Program-made: the position numbers and the translations under genes | Part shown: piece after piece, positions 23,631 to 35,084 of the stretch | Position numbering within the stretch: position 1 is the stretch's first letter | How the letters are laid out: every line of letters begins with the position of its first letter | Source: Heliocybe sulcata | Lineage: Eukaryota > Basidiomycota > Agaricomycetes > Gloeophyllales > Gloeophyllaceae | Reading direction: 5' to 3' | Assembly (NCBI GenBank): GCA_004369045.1 | Contig: ML213525.1 | Location: 3,789-67,788 of the forward strand | Length of the DNA: 64,000 nucleotides | Notes under the pieces: model-generated | The model's input: the letters and a program-made list of their open reading frames with translations, nothing else | Told to the model about the DNA's origin: nothing | Database searches by the model: none

Positions 23631-24245
23631 TTGCGATCGCAGAAGACAACATGTACAGGCCAGACCAAGGTGCTTCGATTGAATCATCTAAGCGATATCA
23701 GAGCCAGCCTCGGGCTCGTGCGCAACATGCGGACTGGCACTCGGCGTTTTGCCGGGGGGACTCGGATTACAAGAGGCAAGTCAACTCGCCTTCTTCAAGT
23801 GCCCTTTCACCAGCAACTACCAACCCGCAGCAACCGAATCATCATAGTCTCTTATACAATGGAACTGTGGAAAACCAACCGGGTGCTTACGAACTCACCG
23901 GGTATCCCGATGCCACCGACCGATAACGACAATACGCTGGACAACGCGTCGATCATCGTCAACAACACCGAAGTCGACGTTCCAGCCGTAGATAAGGCCC
24001 ATACAGCCTTGGCGACCTCGGCGACGCGTCACGACAGGTCCGATGATATGGGTGAGGCTAATATGGACCTATCCTTCACGGATTACGCAACTGCAACGGC
24101 GGCGATGATAGTTGAGCGTGTGGCGTCGCCCTTCGACGCGTCTGCCGACCGTGAAGATGCAAAACCGAAGGCGCAGCTTGGATACAACGCGAGCAATCTT
24201 TTGTGTCGCATTAGTGAACAGGAATCTGAAACGTTTGGTTATTAG
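23631..24245 (+). CDS. Unassigned open frame ahead of the 24246 gene
   Basis: An open plus frame of about 200 codons with Asp/Thr/Ala-rich composition (NASIIVNNTEVDVPAVDKAH, DLSFTDYATATAAMIVERVA). It ends in TAG directly before the ATG at 24246 and is in the same frame as that gene. The overlapping frame from the ATG at 23651 is also open for 91 codons. Either this is the 5' part of the following gene, or it is a separate short gene. No domain is recognised. Confidence 0.3.
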   Translation: MRSQKTTCTGQTKVLRLNHLSDIRASLGLVRNMRTGTRRFAGGTRITRGKSTRLLQVPFHQQLPTRSNRIIIVSYTMELWKTNRVLTNSPGIPMPPTDNDNTLDNASIIVNNTEVDVPAVDKAHTALATSATRHDRSDDMGEANMDLSFTDYATATAAMIVERVASPFDASADREDAKPKAQLGYNASNLLCRISEQESETFGY

Positions 24246-25121
24246 ATGTCCTCCAACGAACAGAACCAGATAACCAACTGGATTCCGGAACGGGACAATG
24301 TCCCTCCTGTGGCTGAACTCCGACACCCGAAGCCGAGATATGCGAGGCCAGGATGGCTCGACCACAGATATACAGACGAAGAGGCCAAGGTCCTCATGCC
24401 CAGCTGGAGCAACCTTGCGTATACCAAGTTCCCGGACATCCCGAACTGTGACACCATTCCCGGCATCCTCCCCTACTTCGACTTCGCTCTTGCAGGCCTC
24501 GACGAGCCCCTTGAGGAAGCCGACGGGCAGCGTATGCTCACGGAAATCTCTTGGATCCCATGGAGCGATCTCGGCCCAGCGTACAGGCCGCCTCCTGCCC
24601 CAAAGCCATGCACATTCAATCCCTGGTATGATGAGGTGGACGAGGAGGCCGCATCTCGTGCTTCTTCTGACCAGCTCCCGCCATCACATCCCCTTCCAAC
24701 CCGAAGCAGCCCAAGACCACCATTTGCGAGAAACACGCATGCGACCATAAATCTTTGCCCACCTCCTCCGATCCGGGTCTTCTAAGTGCCAAACCCTCTG
24801 CGAACTGCAAGCGGAGCAAGGCTGCCGTCCGTACGGCGCACGCTGACAAGCACGCATCCAAGCGCGACTCGTACGAGGGAAAGCCTGGAATAAGGGGCCA
24901 TCGTGCTCCAAGCTCCATGGAGAAGCATTCAAAGGCCACTAAGGCATCGTCACTCGGACTTGCCAGTGGTGGACCCAAGGCAAGACGAGGACGAGAATGT
25001 CCAGTACCGGTGGGTAGAGGTGAAGGATTCGCATGGGAGGTCAAACAGGAAGCAGAAAGCAGCCCGGAAGGGAGAGAAGCGCAGGGGTAAAGTGGTGCAT
25101 GCGTCGACATCCAAGGTATGA
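24246..25121 (+). CDS. Hypothetical protein, Pro-rich with basic tail
   Basis: From the ATG at 24246 a frame of 179 codons encodes a folded-looking part (AKVLMPSWSNLAYTKFPDIP, DTIPGILPYFDFALAGLDEP, LTEISWIPWSDLGPAYRPPP). Downstream, in the same frame register, the stretch near 24970-25121 encodes DEDENVQYRWVEVKDSHGRS and a Lys/Arg-rich end, RKQKAARKGEKRRGKVVHAS. It is preceded by a CCAG acceptor at about 24962, so an intron probably bridges the stop at 24783-24785. An alternative frame between 24755 and 25090 is also open and rich in Lys/Ser. The family is unknown, and the basic tail suggests nucleic-acid binding or nuclear import. Confidence 0.45.
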
Positions 25122-27036
25122 ATAGCCATGGTTTTCCTGCGCATTGGCCACGAGGATGTGAAGAGTAATGAGGATAAAGGTGCTGGAATCACAAGGAAAT
25201 GTTGTCTCTCTTGTCTTGCACGAGTAGGAGAGTCGGCGCGAGAATCCTAACGAATTTCAGTGTAACAATTGTACATATACAAATCGAAAGCTCTGGAGTC
25301 TTCGTTGCCTTCTCTTTGCCTGGTGCCTTGTCCCACGTTGCAAGCCAATGTAGTAAGGGCAAAATGAGACTTGGCTGGTCGATTAGCCGAATTGGGACTT
25401 GCCTGAGTGCAAGACGCCCACTGCGGCCTGGAAGCGCCTCTTCTCGGACGATTGTCATTGCTCAAACTTTTCTCGAGATTCCTGTGTCCGAGACTCGTCT
25501 TGAGCATTGCGAATGATGCCCTTCTGGAAGGATACCGGGATGCCACTGGGTCGAATCGTGACTCCAGTTGCTGTAAGTATGCAACCGACCGTGTTTGCTT
25601 CCAAAACGCCATCGTGCTTACAGAGTTTACAGGAGCTACCGGATCTCATATGACTTTATTGTCGGCAAGATTCTACAGATGAGACTAGTGCCACCGGTGG
25701 GAGGCTGAGGCTGAAGGTGGGGATGCCAAGCCAGGGGGGAGCGTAGAATGGGATGGTTGTGCGTTAAGACAAGCTGGAATTACCGTTCCCCTAAGTTCAA
25801 ATAGAGGCGAAGGCTGGTGACGCAGGTCGCGAGGACCAACGAGGACAACGACACCAAAGCTGCAGGCGAAGACTGAGTCCAGTATCTTCATCCTGTTGCT
25901 TGACAAGGTTAACCTCCAGGTCATTATGGGAACCGTCCGTCTAAGCGACGAACGACTGACAAGCGATACCTACCAGAAGGATATGGTATTTTCATCGAGA
26001 GTTGGACTGTACTCATAGGGGGAGGACAAAAGAGCCACTGGTACGATGTAGGTTGATTTTTTTCACAATGGGTGCGTGGTTGACCTCAGTCCCTAGGTTC
26101 ATGCGACCGCCATTCTCCAGCAGTAAGGACATCAGCCGCCGCTAGCACCTGGGGATACGGCAGTTATCGTAAAGCGGCAGGAGCCGCTTCGACTTCCTGA
26201 TCTCCATCTCGACTGGGGGCCTTACCACCGATGACGGCCTACCAGTTCAGGGCGATGACGCGCGACATGGTTCTCCTATTCTAGGGCAGCATGCCGCTTC
26301 ACGTCTTGACCAGCACCATGGGGTAAGTGATACCATGTGGCTCGTGCGCGTGTGCCTGCTTCCATCCACACCAGCAGATCGCCTGGCCACTGCAGTCCTG
26401 CCATTCTTCGAGCGTCTCCGAGATCATTGAATGTCCCAGGCCGCTGGTGTGCCTGTGTGGGAGCAGAACAAGTCGCCAAGAGACGCGGCACTTCTTTCCC
26501 CGTTCCTTGCTCCCATCCCTCTACCAGAGACTGACGATCGCTGGTCCGTTCGGGCAGGAAAAGTACAGCCTAGCTCCGTTTCGCCGAGTTCCCATGTAAG
26601 TATTCCAACGCATCTGCATCGCCCAGACTGCCGGCAGAGTACTTTGCTGGGACTGACCAGTTACTCGAAGTTCCCTAGAGACTGTGGCCGCCGTGGACAA
26701 TCCTCAAGATGTTGTCCAGATGAAGTTCGGTTCGTCCAGCGTAAAGTATCTCGTAAGTGATTCGCATCATACTCTGAAATATTGATTCAGACCAGCGCCC
26801 TAGATGGATAGTATAGCCGCCCAGAGTCAGACAATGAAGCTTCGAAGCTTGAATCAATGAAGGCCATCAGGCCGAACATCAGGTGAATGTGGCTGACCCG
26901 AACCTGAACCAAACAGTGATTTCAAGTAAGTAGACAAAAAGTGGCTCAAGAAAGTGAAGTCGAGGTTCAATTAACTGGTTGCGGGCGGGCAACACGCTGG
27001 CCGGATATACCACGCAACTGGACACTGCAATGTGAA
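25122..27036. other. Gene-poor stretch
   Basis: Nothing I can assign lies in these 1.9 kb. Several 70-110-codon frames overlap on both strands (25199-25516 plus, 25612-25247 minus, 26431-26760 plus), without domains or coherent splice chains. A decayed gene is possible near 26300-26860. Confidence 0.4.
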
Positions 27037-28032
27037 TCATATCGCAACCTTCTTCTTCTTCACTTTAATTCCCAGGGAATTCTTTGGATCTGCCTTCAAG
27101 GTCCGTTTCTTTGGTGCAGTGATCGGAGACTTGCCACTGAGCAGCGAAAGTGCCGCAGGAGACACAAGCGCGTCGATATCCGGCTCCTCTCCGGCGGCCT
27201 TGCGCTTGAGCGTGATTGTCGGGGCACTTGGGTCCTCCGCCTTATCCGCCGGGATCTTGGCAAACACCTGCCTCACGAGCTCCTCGTCCTCCTCTTCAAG
27301 CCTTTTCTTCTCCCTATCCTCCTCCGTCTCAATCTCTTCCATATGCAATCTCGCCGCCAGATCCTCCGTCTGCCCCACTCGCTCTAGCCTTGCATTTTTC
27401 GCTCGAATATCCTGCAGCGCATCGAGGATGTCCATCTCACGCTTCGAGTCGACGGTGCGATTCTCGAGCGCCTTCATCGGGTTGGCTTCCTCCTCTTCCA
27501 GTTTTGCAAGGCGGTCCTCTTCTTCAACTGCCTTCTCTTCGCGCCATGGCTCGAAGTTGCGGGACGCGCCGTGCTCGGCGGCGTAGTCGGTGTTCTTGGG
27601 ATCGGTCTTGAACGTGATCTCGGCGGAACATAGTGTACTAAGTCAACATTAACCGCATTCAATTGTCTAAATTGATATATAGCTTACCATTTGATGTAGA
27701 AACGAAAAATCTTGATCCCGTAGTAATCCTCGCCCTCGACCGTCTCCTTTCGTGCGTTGAACTTTTTGCCCTTATAGATATACTCCCCGCAGGTATTACA
27801 GCGCCTACAGGAGCCAATTCAGAGAATGAGATTATTAAGAATGAAGCGGCGAACGTACATAGAGAACGGAGCCATGAGACGTACGACCTGCTGAGCATTC
27901 TTTGGCTGCTTACGCCGTGGAATGAGAGACGGGTCGAAGTCGGGCGGGATGTACTTGTTGAGGACTTTCAAGCATGTGAGAGCTGGTTGACGAAGTTGAA
28001 CAAGAGAACTGCACACCTTTGCGCTCAGACAT
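27037..28032 (-). CDS. yju2: Splicing factor YJU2 / CWC16 (CCDC94 family)
   Basis: YJU2 joins the spliceosome with the NineTeen complex and promotes the first transesterification step in the nucleus. The start is the ATG at 28032: exon 1 has only 16 bases (MSERK plus one base) and joins [20 protein letters not shown]. Then come [36 protein letters not shown] with [18 protein letters not shown], and a CxxC partner in the next exon, which together form the zinc site typical of the family. [20 protein letters not shown]-like sequence and [20 protein letters not shown] follow, then a long acidic coiled coil and a Lys-rich end ([11 protein letters not shown]). The stop is at 27037-27039. Length and domain order match fungal YJU2. 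Four or five short introns are present, and no defect is seen. Confidence 0.95.
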
Positions 28033-28601
28033 GGTGGCTAGTGAGCAGTAGCTGGTGGTGGTACGAGACGTGCGGCGGGGAAGCCACCAGCCAGCCACGG
28101 TGGCTGTGCGCCATTGGTCAGCGTTCTCGCGCATATACTCGCGTGCGAATGCCCCTTCAACTTTTTGGACGGGACCGTCGCTTGACTTTGCTAGGATTCG
28201 ATAAACATCGCCAATAACAAGGTTCTCTTCATCCCTTGCCTTGTTATTGCATATAACCGAAGCAAAATGTGCTAAGACGCCGTCTCTAACAACAAGTATG
28301 CATATATGTTTGCAGTTGCTAATGCAAAATATTGCCTGCACCGAATAACATTCCCGTCGAAGGTACCGAGGCCTCTATGCACTACGAAGACTACAGCATG
28401 CGTGTTTAGGCCATACGGAGATGCTTACTACTCTTCCGAGGATAGTTCCAAAATGTTCCGGAATCGCCTCAAGACTCCCAATGCCCATAAAGCTTCTGGA
28501 TGTGGTATCTCAGCCATGTCGCATCGGTCGAACGTCGAGGCCAATCGACAGATAAGCACGACAGCAGCACGTTAGTATGCGGCTTATCCGCGATTGTCAT
28601 C
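28033..28601. other. Promoter side of YJU2 up to the Copia element
   Basis: No gene recognised. The right end holds the target-site copy TCATC at 28597-28601 that borders the retrotransposon. Confidence 0.5.
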
Positions 28602-28899
28602 TGTTAGAATCCGTAGTTTAGAATAAACATACGTTCGTTACATTTCTTTATTAGGCAACTCGGACCGTCCCGTAGGTAGAGACTCTCACGATTCCGGTTT
28701 ACGCCGGTGCCAGCAAATTGCTTTGCTGGCGCGATTTCCGCTCTCTCAGTCGTTCTATAACCCCGACTGAGAGAGGTACGTTCCTTATGACATTCTTATG
28801 ATAGCTATGCTTATTTATGTATGACAGATTGTCTGTTAATAGGTACAGTGTCAATGCAGTCGTTCTATAACCCTGACTGAGAGAGATTGTCTGTTAATA
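28602..28899 (+). repeat. Copia 5' LTR
   Basis: Begins TGTTAGAATCCG and ends CTGTTAATA, 298 bp. It contains two tight hairpins, at 28709-28730 and 28741-28775, and part of the second is repeated near 28857-28886. The same sequence, split by an insertion, forms the 3' LTR. Confidence 0.93.
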
Positions 28900-28911
28900 G
28901 GTTATGAGCCC
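28900..28911 (+). promoter_or_regulatory. Primer-binding site, initiator-tRNA anticodon type
   Basis: GGTTATGAGCCC directly after the 5' LTR is complementary to the anticodon stem-loop of initiator tRNA-Met (GGGCTCATAACC). Drosophila copia and yeast Ty5 use the same internal, half-tRNA type of priming. Confidence 0.75.
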
Positions 28912-29049
28912 AAGCCGCTCCCTATAACTGCAACTCCTCGTCCTGAACTGCTCTACTCCCCTGCTCTCCTCATACTGTGCTCTCCAGTATCTGGCTGAAC
29001 TCATACTGTGTTCGCCAGTATCAGCTAGCTGCTCTGAGTGAAGAAGCTT

Positions 29050-32000
29050 ATGTCTGGAGGTCAAACATCTCGACCCATCACTCCGGAAACTACTCCCTCT
29101 GTTGGTGACACCCCTACTCCCAGAGCCTCACCACATCCTTCTCCCACACCTTCTATCACCACCATGCCTGATGTTTGGTCGATTCCCCAGAATATGGGGT
29201 TGATGCTGCCGAATACGACTACTGACCGTCTAGCGGACGAGAATGGTTATTACGCGTGGAGCGTTCGTATCCAGGCGGCATTCCGCTATGCAGGAGTGTG
29301 GAGAGTTGTTAGTGGAGAGGAGGCGAGGCCAGTGGATGTTGGTGTGGATGACTGGGACCGGAAGAATCAGGCAGTGATTGGCTGGATCTTCAACACTATC
29401 GGCAACAAGCTGCTGCCCAAGTTCGGTGGTAGCAGCACCGCGTCGCAGATCTGGTCTACGCTGGAGGCAGAGTACGCCCAGAAGGGGTCTGGATCGCTTA
29501 TCATGTGGTTCCGACGACTGGTCTGGCATATGTCAACTGCCGACGACCCCGCTGAGCACGTCACGTCATTCCAGCAGGCTATACGCTACCTCGCCAACAC
29601 CCAGTTTGTTATACCAGACTTCGTAGCAGCGGCTATACTCCTATCCACCCTACCTTCTGATCCGGGGGATCCTGATTCGTGGAATACCTTTGTTGCTGGA
29701 ATCAAGATGGATCAAAACACATCTATGGCTAGTGTTTCGAATGCGATCTTGGAGGAGAAGCAACGCTGGACTGAGCCGAATGAGGGCCAGTCAGGAGAGT
29801 CAGCTCTCACTGCTAGGATTAGGGAGGCGCGTGCGCAGGGGAAGCTCTTCTGCATCAACTGTAAGCGCGAAGGCCACCTTAGCAAGGACTGTTGGTCCGC
29901 TGGAGGGGGGAAGGCGGGGCAAGGCCCCAGAATGCAGCTGAGGAAGAAGCAAAAAGGGGGGAAGAAGAAGGGCAAGGATAAAGCCCATGTTACTAAGGAT
30001 GAGGAGGATAGTGATGACGACGATAGTTCAAACTTTGTCATAGAAGAGGCCTATACTACTGTTGTTTCCGCTTATTATCTGAGTGAACCAGTGAGCAAAG
30101 GATTGTCACAAGCTACCTCCAGCTTAGGAGACTCGATGTATATCTCGAGTATGCGTTCAGGCCCAAGCATCATCATTGATTCTGGGACAAGTTCCCATAT
30201 CCATTCCGATCATTCCAACTTCAAGTCTTTATTGTCTGGACCTTGTGGCTCTGTCAAAGGTTTCGGAGGGGGGTCTTGTACTCAAATTCAGGGTCGTGGC
30301 AAAGCAATGCTAGTCGCAAAACACCCAAAGAAGAAGAACGGTTTGCTTTTGAAGCTACAGGACACCATCTATATCCCGCGATCATCTCCGACTCTCATCT
30401 CTGTCTCTCGTTTCGACAATGCTGGCTATTTGGTGGTGGGCGTTGTGTGGAAGAAGGATGCTGGGCATTACCTTAAACGCACCTTGGCAAAGGAGAAAGT
30501 CTTCGCAACGGGAACTAAGGGTCCAGACTGTCTCTATCATCTCGACGAACCACCTAATGAGAAAGCTTATGCGATCACATCGTCTTCAAGCAAGCTACTA
30601 CAGCTGCATTGCAAGCTTGGCCATATCGGCATGAGCACAGTCAAGAAGATGGTGCAAAAAGGGAGATTCCCATCACTGAAGATCTCGAAGGCAGAGTTGG
30701 ATGAAACTCAACCTCTCTGTGTGTCTTGTATGAAGGGCAAGATGACACAAGCCTCATTCCCGCCTTCAGAAAGCGGTAGAACTGAGGATATTGACATCCT
30801 AGGGCTCGTCCATTCGGACGTTTGGGGTAAAGCCCAGGTTCAATCCATTTCAGGTTCAGACTACCTGTTAACCCTCACCGACCAAAAGTCGCAATGGCTT
30901 TGGGTATATTTCCTGAAGCGGAAGTCAGATGTCTTTGCTACTATCAAGACTTGGCTAGCAGAGGTGGAGCGGGAAACAGGGAAGAAATTGGTGACTTTCC
31001 ACTGCGATAATGGCAGGGAATTTATCTCTCAGCAGGCGCTCGATTACTTGAGTGAGTGGGGGATAAGTATTGAGACTACGTCACCATATACGCCAGAGCA
31101 GAATGGGATGGCGGAACGGCAAAATCGAATGATCTTTGACCTTGTCCACACGAACCTCATTGATGCCGGTCTTCCACTGATGTTCTGGGCTGAGGCGGCA
31201 TCCTACGCTGCCTGGATCCATAACCGCACGCCTATGGCCGCTCTTGGTAACAAGTCACCACACGAGGTGTGCTTCCCCAGCAAGAAGCTACCAAAAATCG
31301 ACTTCTACCATTGTTTTGGCTGCAAAGCATGGCTATACTCTGGCAGCAAGCCTGGCAAACAGAAGCTGAATGCTCGTGCTACTGAGTGTATTTTTCTGGC
31401 TTATTCTAATACTCAGAAGGCTTATCGCCTATGGGATAAATCAAAGTGCAGGGTGATTTCATCAATTCACGTCAAATTTGATGAATTCATTAATGGTTGG
31501 GAGCGATCTCTGGCCGAGGGGGAGTATAAGGAACTCGATTCGTTTTTTCATCAAAATTCAGATGACAAATCTCCTACTTCCGGCCAAACCTCTCATCCAA
31601 CACCCTCAGACGCTCACGACGGTGATCAGCCACCACCACCAGCGCCATCCAATTCATCACCTCCAGTTCCACCTGCACCAGAACCTTCACACCGCAGAAC
31701 ACGCCAGCCTCCTGGACCACCAACTCGATCCTCCAATCGTCTTAGGGAGAAAAGGGAGAGCAGGAGTGGATCTAGCAATCAGCCTGGAGAGATCTCGGGC
31801 GCAGGGGGAGAATCTGTAGAGGGATCCACTGCTTCGCCATCTATGTCAGAGGTGCAAGTCAGTGATGCGGAGCTCATACCAGAGACTTCAGCTTTGGTAT
31901 TACGACGATGTTCACTCAAAGAGTTATGGTCAGATTACACTCTTATTCTGACTGGCGAGGAACCACGTCACTACCGAGAAGCTGTTGATTCTCCTGATGC

Positions 32001-32477
32001 ACAGGAATGGAAGTCAGCCATGGATACGGAGATCCACTCTGTTATGTCTATGGGGACATTCGATCTAGTCCTGCTTCCGCCTGGACGCAAGCCTGTTGGT
32101 TCACGCTGGGTTTACGTGATCAAACGGAATGCTGATGGTGTTCTAGTACGCTATCAGGCTCGCGTTGTTGCTCAGGGTTTCACTCAGTGTCCATCCGTGT
32201 CATCAGCAGAATTATCACCCAGATTGGTGGCGAGATTCATGTTGTCGATGTCGATTCTGCCTTCCTCAACAGTGAAATGCCTGAGGGGGAGGAGGCCTAC
32301 ATGCGACAACCACAGGGATACGTAGTGAAGGGAAAGGAGACTTGGGTCTGGAAGCTGAAGAAAGCACTATACGGTCTTAAGCAAGCTGGACATCTATGGT
32401 ACCAGAAGCTCAAGGCGATCATGCTTAGCCTCGGTTTCAAGGTCTGTCTTTCTGACCCTTGCGTATTTGTACGCCGG
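29050..32477 (+). mobile_element. Copia Gag-Pol region, left part
   Basis: A long plus-strand coding region from the ATG at 29050. The Gag part (to about 30000) has a UBN2-like segment (YYAWSVRIQAAFRYAGVWR), a zinc knuckle CINCKREGHLSKDCW and a Lys-rich patch. The protease has DSGTSSHIHSD near 30178. The integrase has the HHCC-type zinc region (LHCKLGHIGMS, CVSCMKGK) and the catalytic core marked by HSDVWG, FHCDNGREF and PEQNGMAERQNR. A Pro/Ser-rich linker leads into the reverse transcriptase (GSRWVYVIKRNADG, VDVDSAFLNSEM, YGLKQAGHLWYQ). This is a fossil; it is not intact. Confidence 0.93.
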
Positions 32478-33595
32478 TGATACGCCTCTACGTGCTTCTG
32501 GTCTCCGAAAATCCATTTTCAGGCTATTTGCGCAGATTCCCACGCTATGTGCGAGAGTGAGCGTATCCACGGCGTCGCGCTACGAGCAAAACTCGAGTTT
32601 CCATGGACTTTTCACTATTTCCGGCAATTCCCGACGACTCCCGATCTCATTCGACAACCGCTCCGCCACATTACGTAAGCGCGCATGCTCATCCCAGCCA
32701 TCACGGCGGTGTGGCAATACCCTCCCGACAGCGGCGGTGTTGCACGGCGGTGCTGCGCTGCCCCGGCGGTGCCTTCGCATGTGCTGCCCATCAAGTTTCG
32801 AGTCATTTCCGAGACTGTGCGTGCCTTGCAGGCACCGGCGCGGCCTCCACACGGCCCATCAGCGCTTTTTGATGCAGCGCTGTGCGCGTTCCCACGCTCC
32901 TTTTGGTATGCGCCCGCCTTTACACATGGTCACTGTAGTGTACGGAGAGTGTTCCCCTTGTCTGAGGTTTGTGATGGATCGTTTTTTCAGGAGTAGTTTC
33001 ACTTTGTTAGCATATGGTACTCATTTTATTTGATTTTCTCTGTAGTCTACTTAACTCGGACTTCCCGACACTGTAGGCTAGGTTAGGCAAGCTTCGGCCT
33101 TAGGTTAGCTGCACCTCCCTGCGCAATCCTACTGTTCCCCTCAAAACTCTGTGTCTCTTATCTCTCTGAGCTTACTGCATCTACTGTCTGTTGCCTCTCG
33201 TCGCTGCGCTGCTGTTCCCGATTTCCGTTGCCACTGCTGTCTGTGTTCCGCCAGACACCAGAGTTTCCCGTTTTTGCTTTTTTCTATTTTTAGCATCTAC
33301 ATCTATTTTTAGTTAGCACACGCATTTCGCTTCTAGAGCGCGCAACGTCGCGCGCCGTCGTGTTTTGATCGCATTCTATTTTTAGCTTTTTGATCGCATT
33401 GTGCGTTAGAGTATACGTTGCCCTGTGGTTGGCGGTCTCGGCCCTATCCCTATTAAACTCCCTCCGATCATTTTACTATATCCTTCGTCGCCCCGGACCT
33501 CGCAGCCATCTAGCACCAAGGGTTTGGTGCTACACTTTGTGGTTGTTGTTCCCCTTTAGGTCTGTGCGGGTTTCGTCGTGTGTTCGTGCCTTTCA
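32478..33595 (+). mobile_element. 1118-bp solo-LTR-like unit inserted in the Copia pol
   Basis: Starts TGATACGCC, ends CCTTTCA, and is flanked by CCGG on both sides (32474-32477 and 33596-33599), a 4-bp target duplication. TG...CA ends, no coding capacity and a second copy of the same length at 42738-43855 mark it as a solo LTR, or an LTR-like unit, of another family. It is younger than the Copia element it interrupts. Confidence 0.85.
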
Positions 33596-33599
33596 CCGG

Positions 33600-35077
33600 A
33601 GGGACTCTGAATTTTCCATTGTCACGGCACACGTCGACGATCTCGGCCTTTATTGCTCCTCTGTCAATGAAGTGAAGCGATTGAAGTTAGAGATCAGTGG
33701 TAAAGTCTCAATCAAGGATAGCGGCGAGATTGGTCTCTTGCTAGGCTACTTGTACACGCAGCAAAAGCGAGCTTGCGAGAGTTGATGCGTGGGAGTGCTT
33801 GCCACAGGGAGAGCTTAGTCAGCCTCTTCTTCATACGACGGGACGCGTACACATCAATCTCTGTGTTCTTATCTCGTACTCGGCGTACTCGATTTTTTCT
33901 GGCCCACCCACCACACCTCTAATTTGGCAGTGCTGGAGTTTGAGTTTTCGAGACCTCACTCATGCGGAGACTATTCCAGCACTCGGTCTTCGGTTCGGCC
34001 TCCGGTTGCGCCACACCCCGGCCTTGTTCGTGGCTCTGGCGCTTCTCCGGACCTGCCCTAAATCAGTCACGTGATCTCGCCGAACCGAAGCTCCCCCCCC
34101 AACCCACGAGAAATCAGACAGGACATTGCACGGCATTGACATAGCCGATTTCTCGCTGTTCCTATTCCTTCTGCTGACGAGCCTGCTAGACCGTGGCAAG
34201 CAATGTTACTCGTGATCGAGAAGCTGGTACAATCTCCTTTTCGCATCATCACAAGATCGACGCTCTCCTCAAGTCGTTGAATCTTGAGAACTTGAAGCCT
34301 GCCGCTACTCCTATGGTCGAGGGGGAGTCACTCTCAGCCAAAGGTGGCCCATCTACACTGGAAGAGATTGCGTACATGAAGGACATTCCATACCTTAATG
34401 TGGTCAGCTCCCTCATGCACATTGCATTCCACACTCGTCCGGATATTGCAAAGGCTGTCCAGAACGTGTCTCAGTACATGTCAAATCCTGGTAAACGCCA
34501 CTGGGCAGCTGTCATGTGCATCTTGGCGTATCTGAAGGGGACTCGTGACTATACCCTCACTATTGGCGGTAAAGATAAAAGTGACCAGCTGCTTGCTTAC
34601 TGTGATGCGAATTTTGCTGGAGAGAAGGACCATACACGTTCTACATCAGGCTATGCCATTCTACTTGGCAAGGGATGTATCTCTTGGTCTGCCAAGAAGC
34701 AGACGGCTACCACTGTCTCAACTGCGGAAGCGGAGTACTACGCAGCTGTTCACTTGGGTCGTGAAGTGATGTGGTTGCGTCAGCTACTCACGGAGATTGG
34801 TTTCCCACCTGATGGTCCTACTCAGCTTCTCACAGACAGCACCAGTGCTCTCCGCATGCTTCATAAGCCTGACGAACTATCCAATCGGACCAAGCACGTT
34901 CAGATCTCCCATCATTGGATTCGGGAGGCAGTCCAGGCGCAGGATATGAAAGTCAATTATGTGGTGAGCCAAGATAATGTCGCGGATGTCTTTACCAAAG
35001 GATTGGGGAAGACGCCACACAAGAAGTTGACGGAGATGTTGGGACTTTCTTCAACCGCTGGATGGTATTCTCATTGA
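33600..35077 (+). mobile_element. Copia Pol region, right part
   Basis: Holds the rest of the reverse transcriptase, with the catalytic AHVDDLGLY block near 33632. After a further unrelated insert of about 450 bp it continues with KIDALLKSLNLENLKPAATP and the RNase H domain (LAYCDANFAGEKDHTRSTSG, STAEAEYYAAVH, LLTDSTSALRM), with a stop at 35075-35077. The region belongs to the same element as 29050-32477 and is likewise a fossil. Confidence 0.9.
33745..34202. mobile_element. Unidentified insert of about 450 bp in the Copia pol
   Basis: Non-Copia sequence between two stretches that match Copia pol. It contains a 10-bp inverted repeat, TGCTTGCCAC at 33796-33805 and GTGGCAAGCA at 34193-34202. 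No clear target duplication was found, so the exact ends are uncertain. It could be a small DNA element or a composite insertion. Confidence 0.45.
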
Positions 35078-35084
35078 GGGGGAG
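35078..35084 (+). promoter_or_regulatory. Polypurine tract of the Copia element
   Basis: The purine run GAGGGGGAG (35076-35084) ends exactly where the 3' LTR begins with TGTTAG at 35085, the usual site of plus-strand priming. Confidence 0.8.

Noticed and set aside
32467-33033. 188-codon frame inside the 1118-bp unit
   Set aside because: The unit has LTR-like features and the frame is not kept with protein-like conservation in the second copy. There is no known domain.
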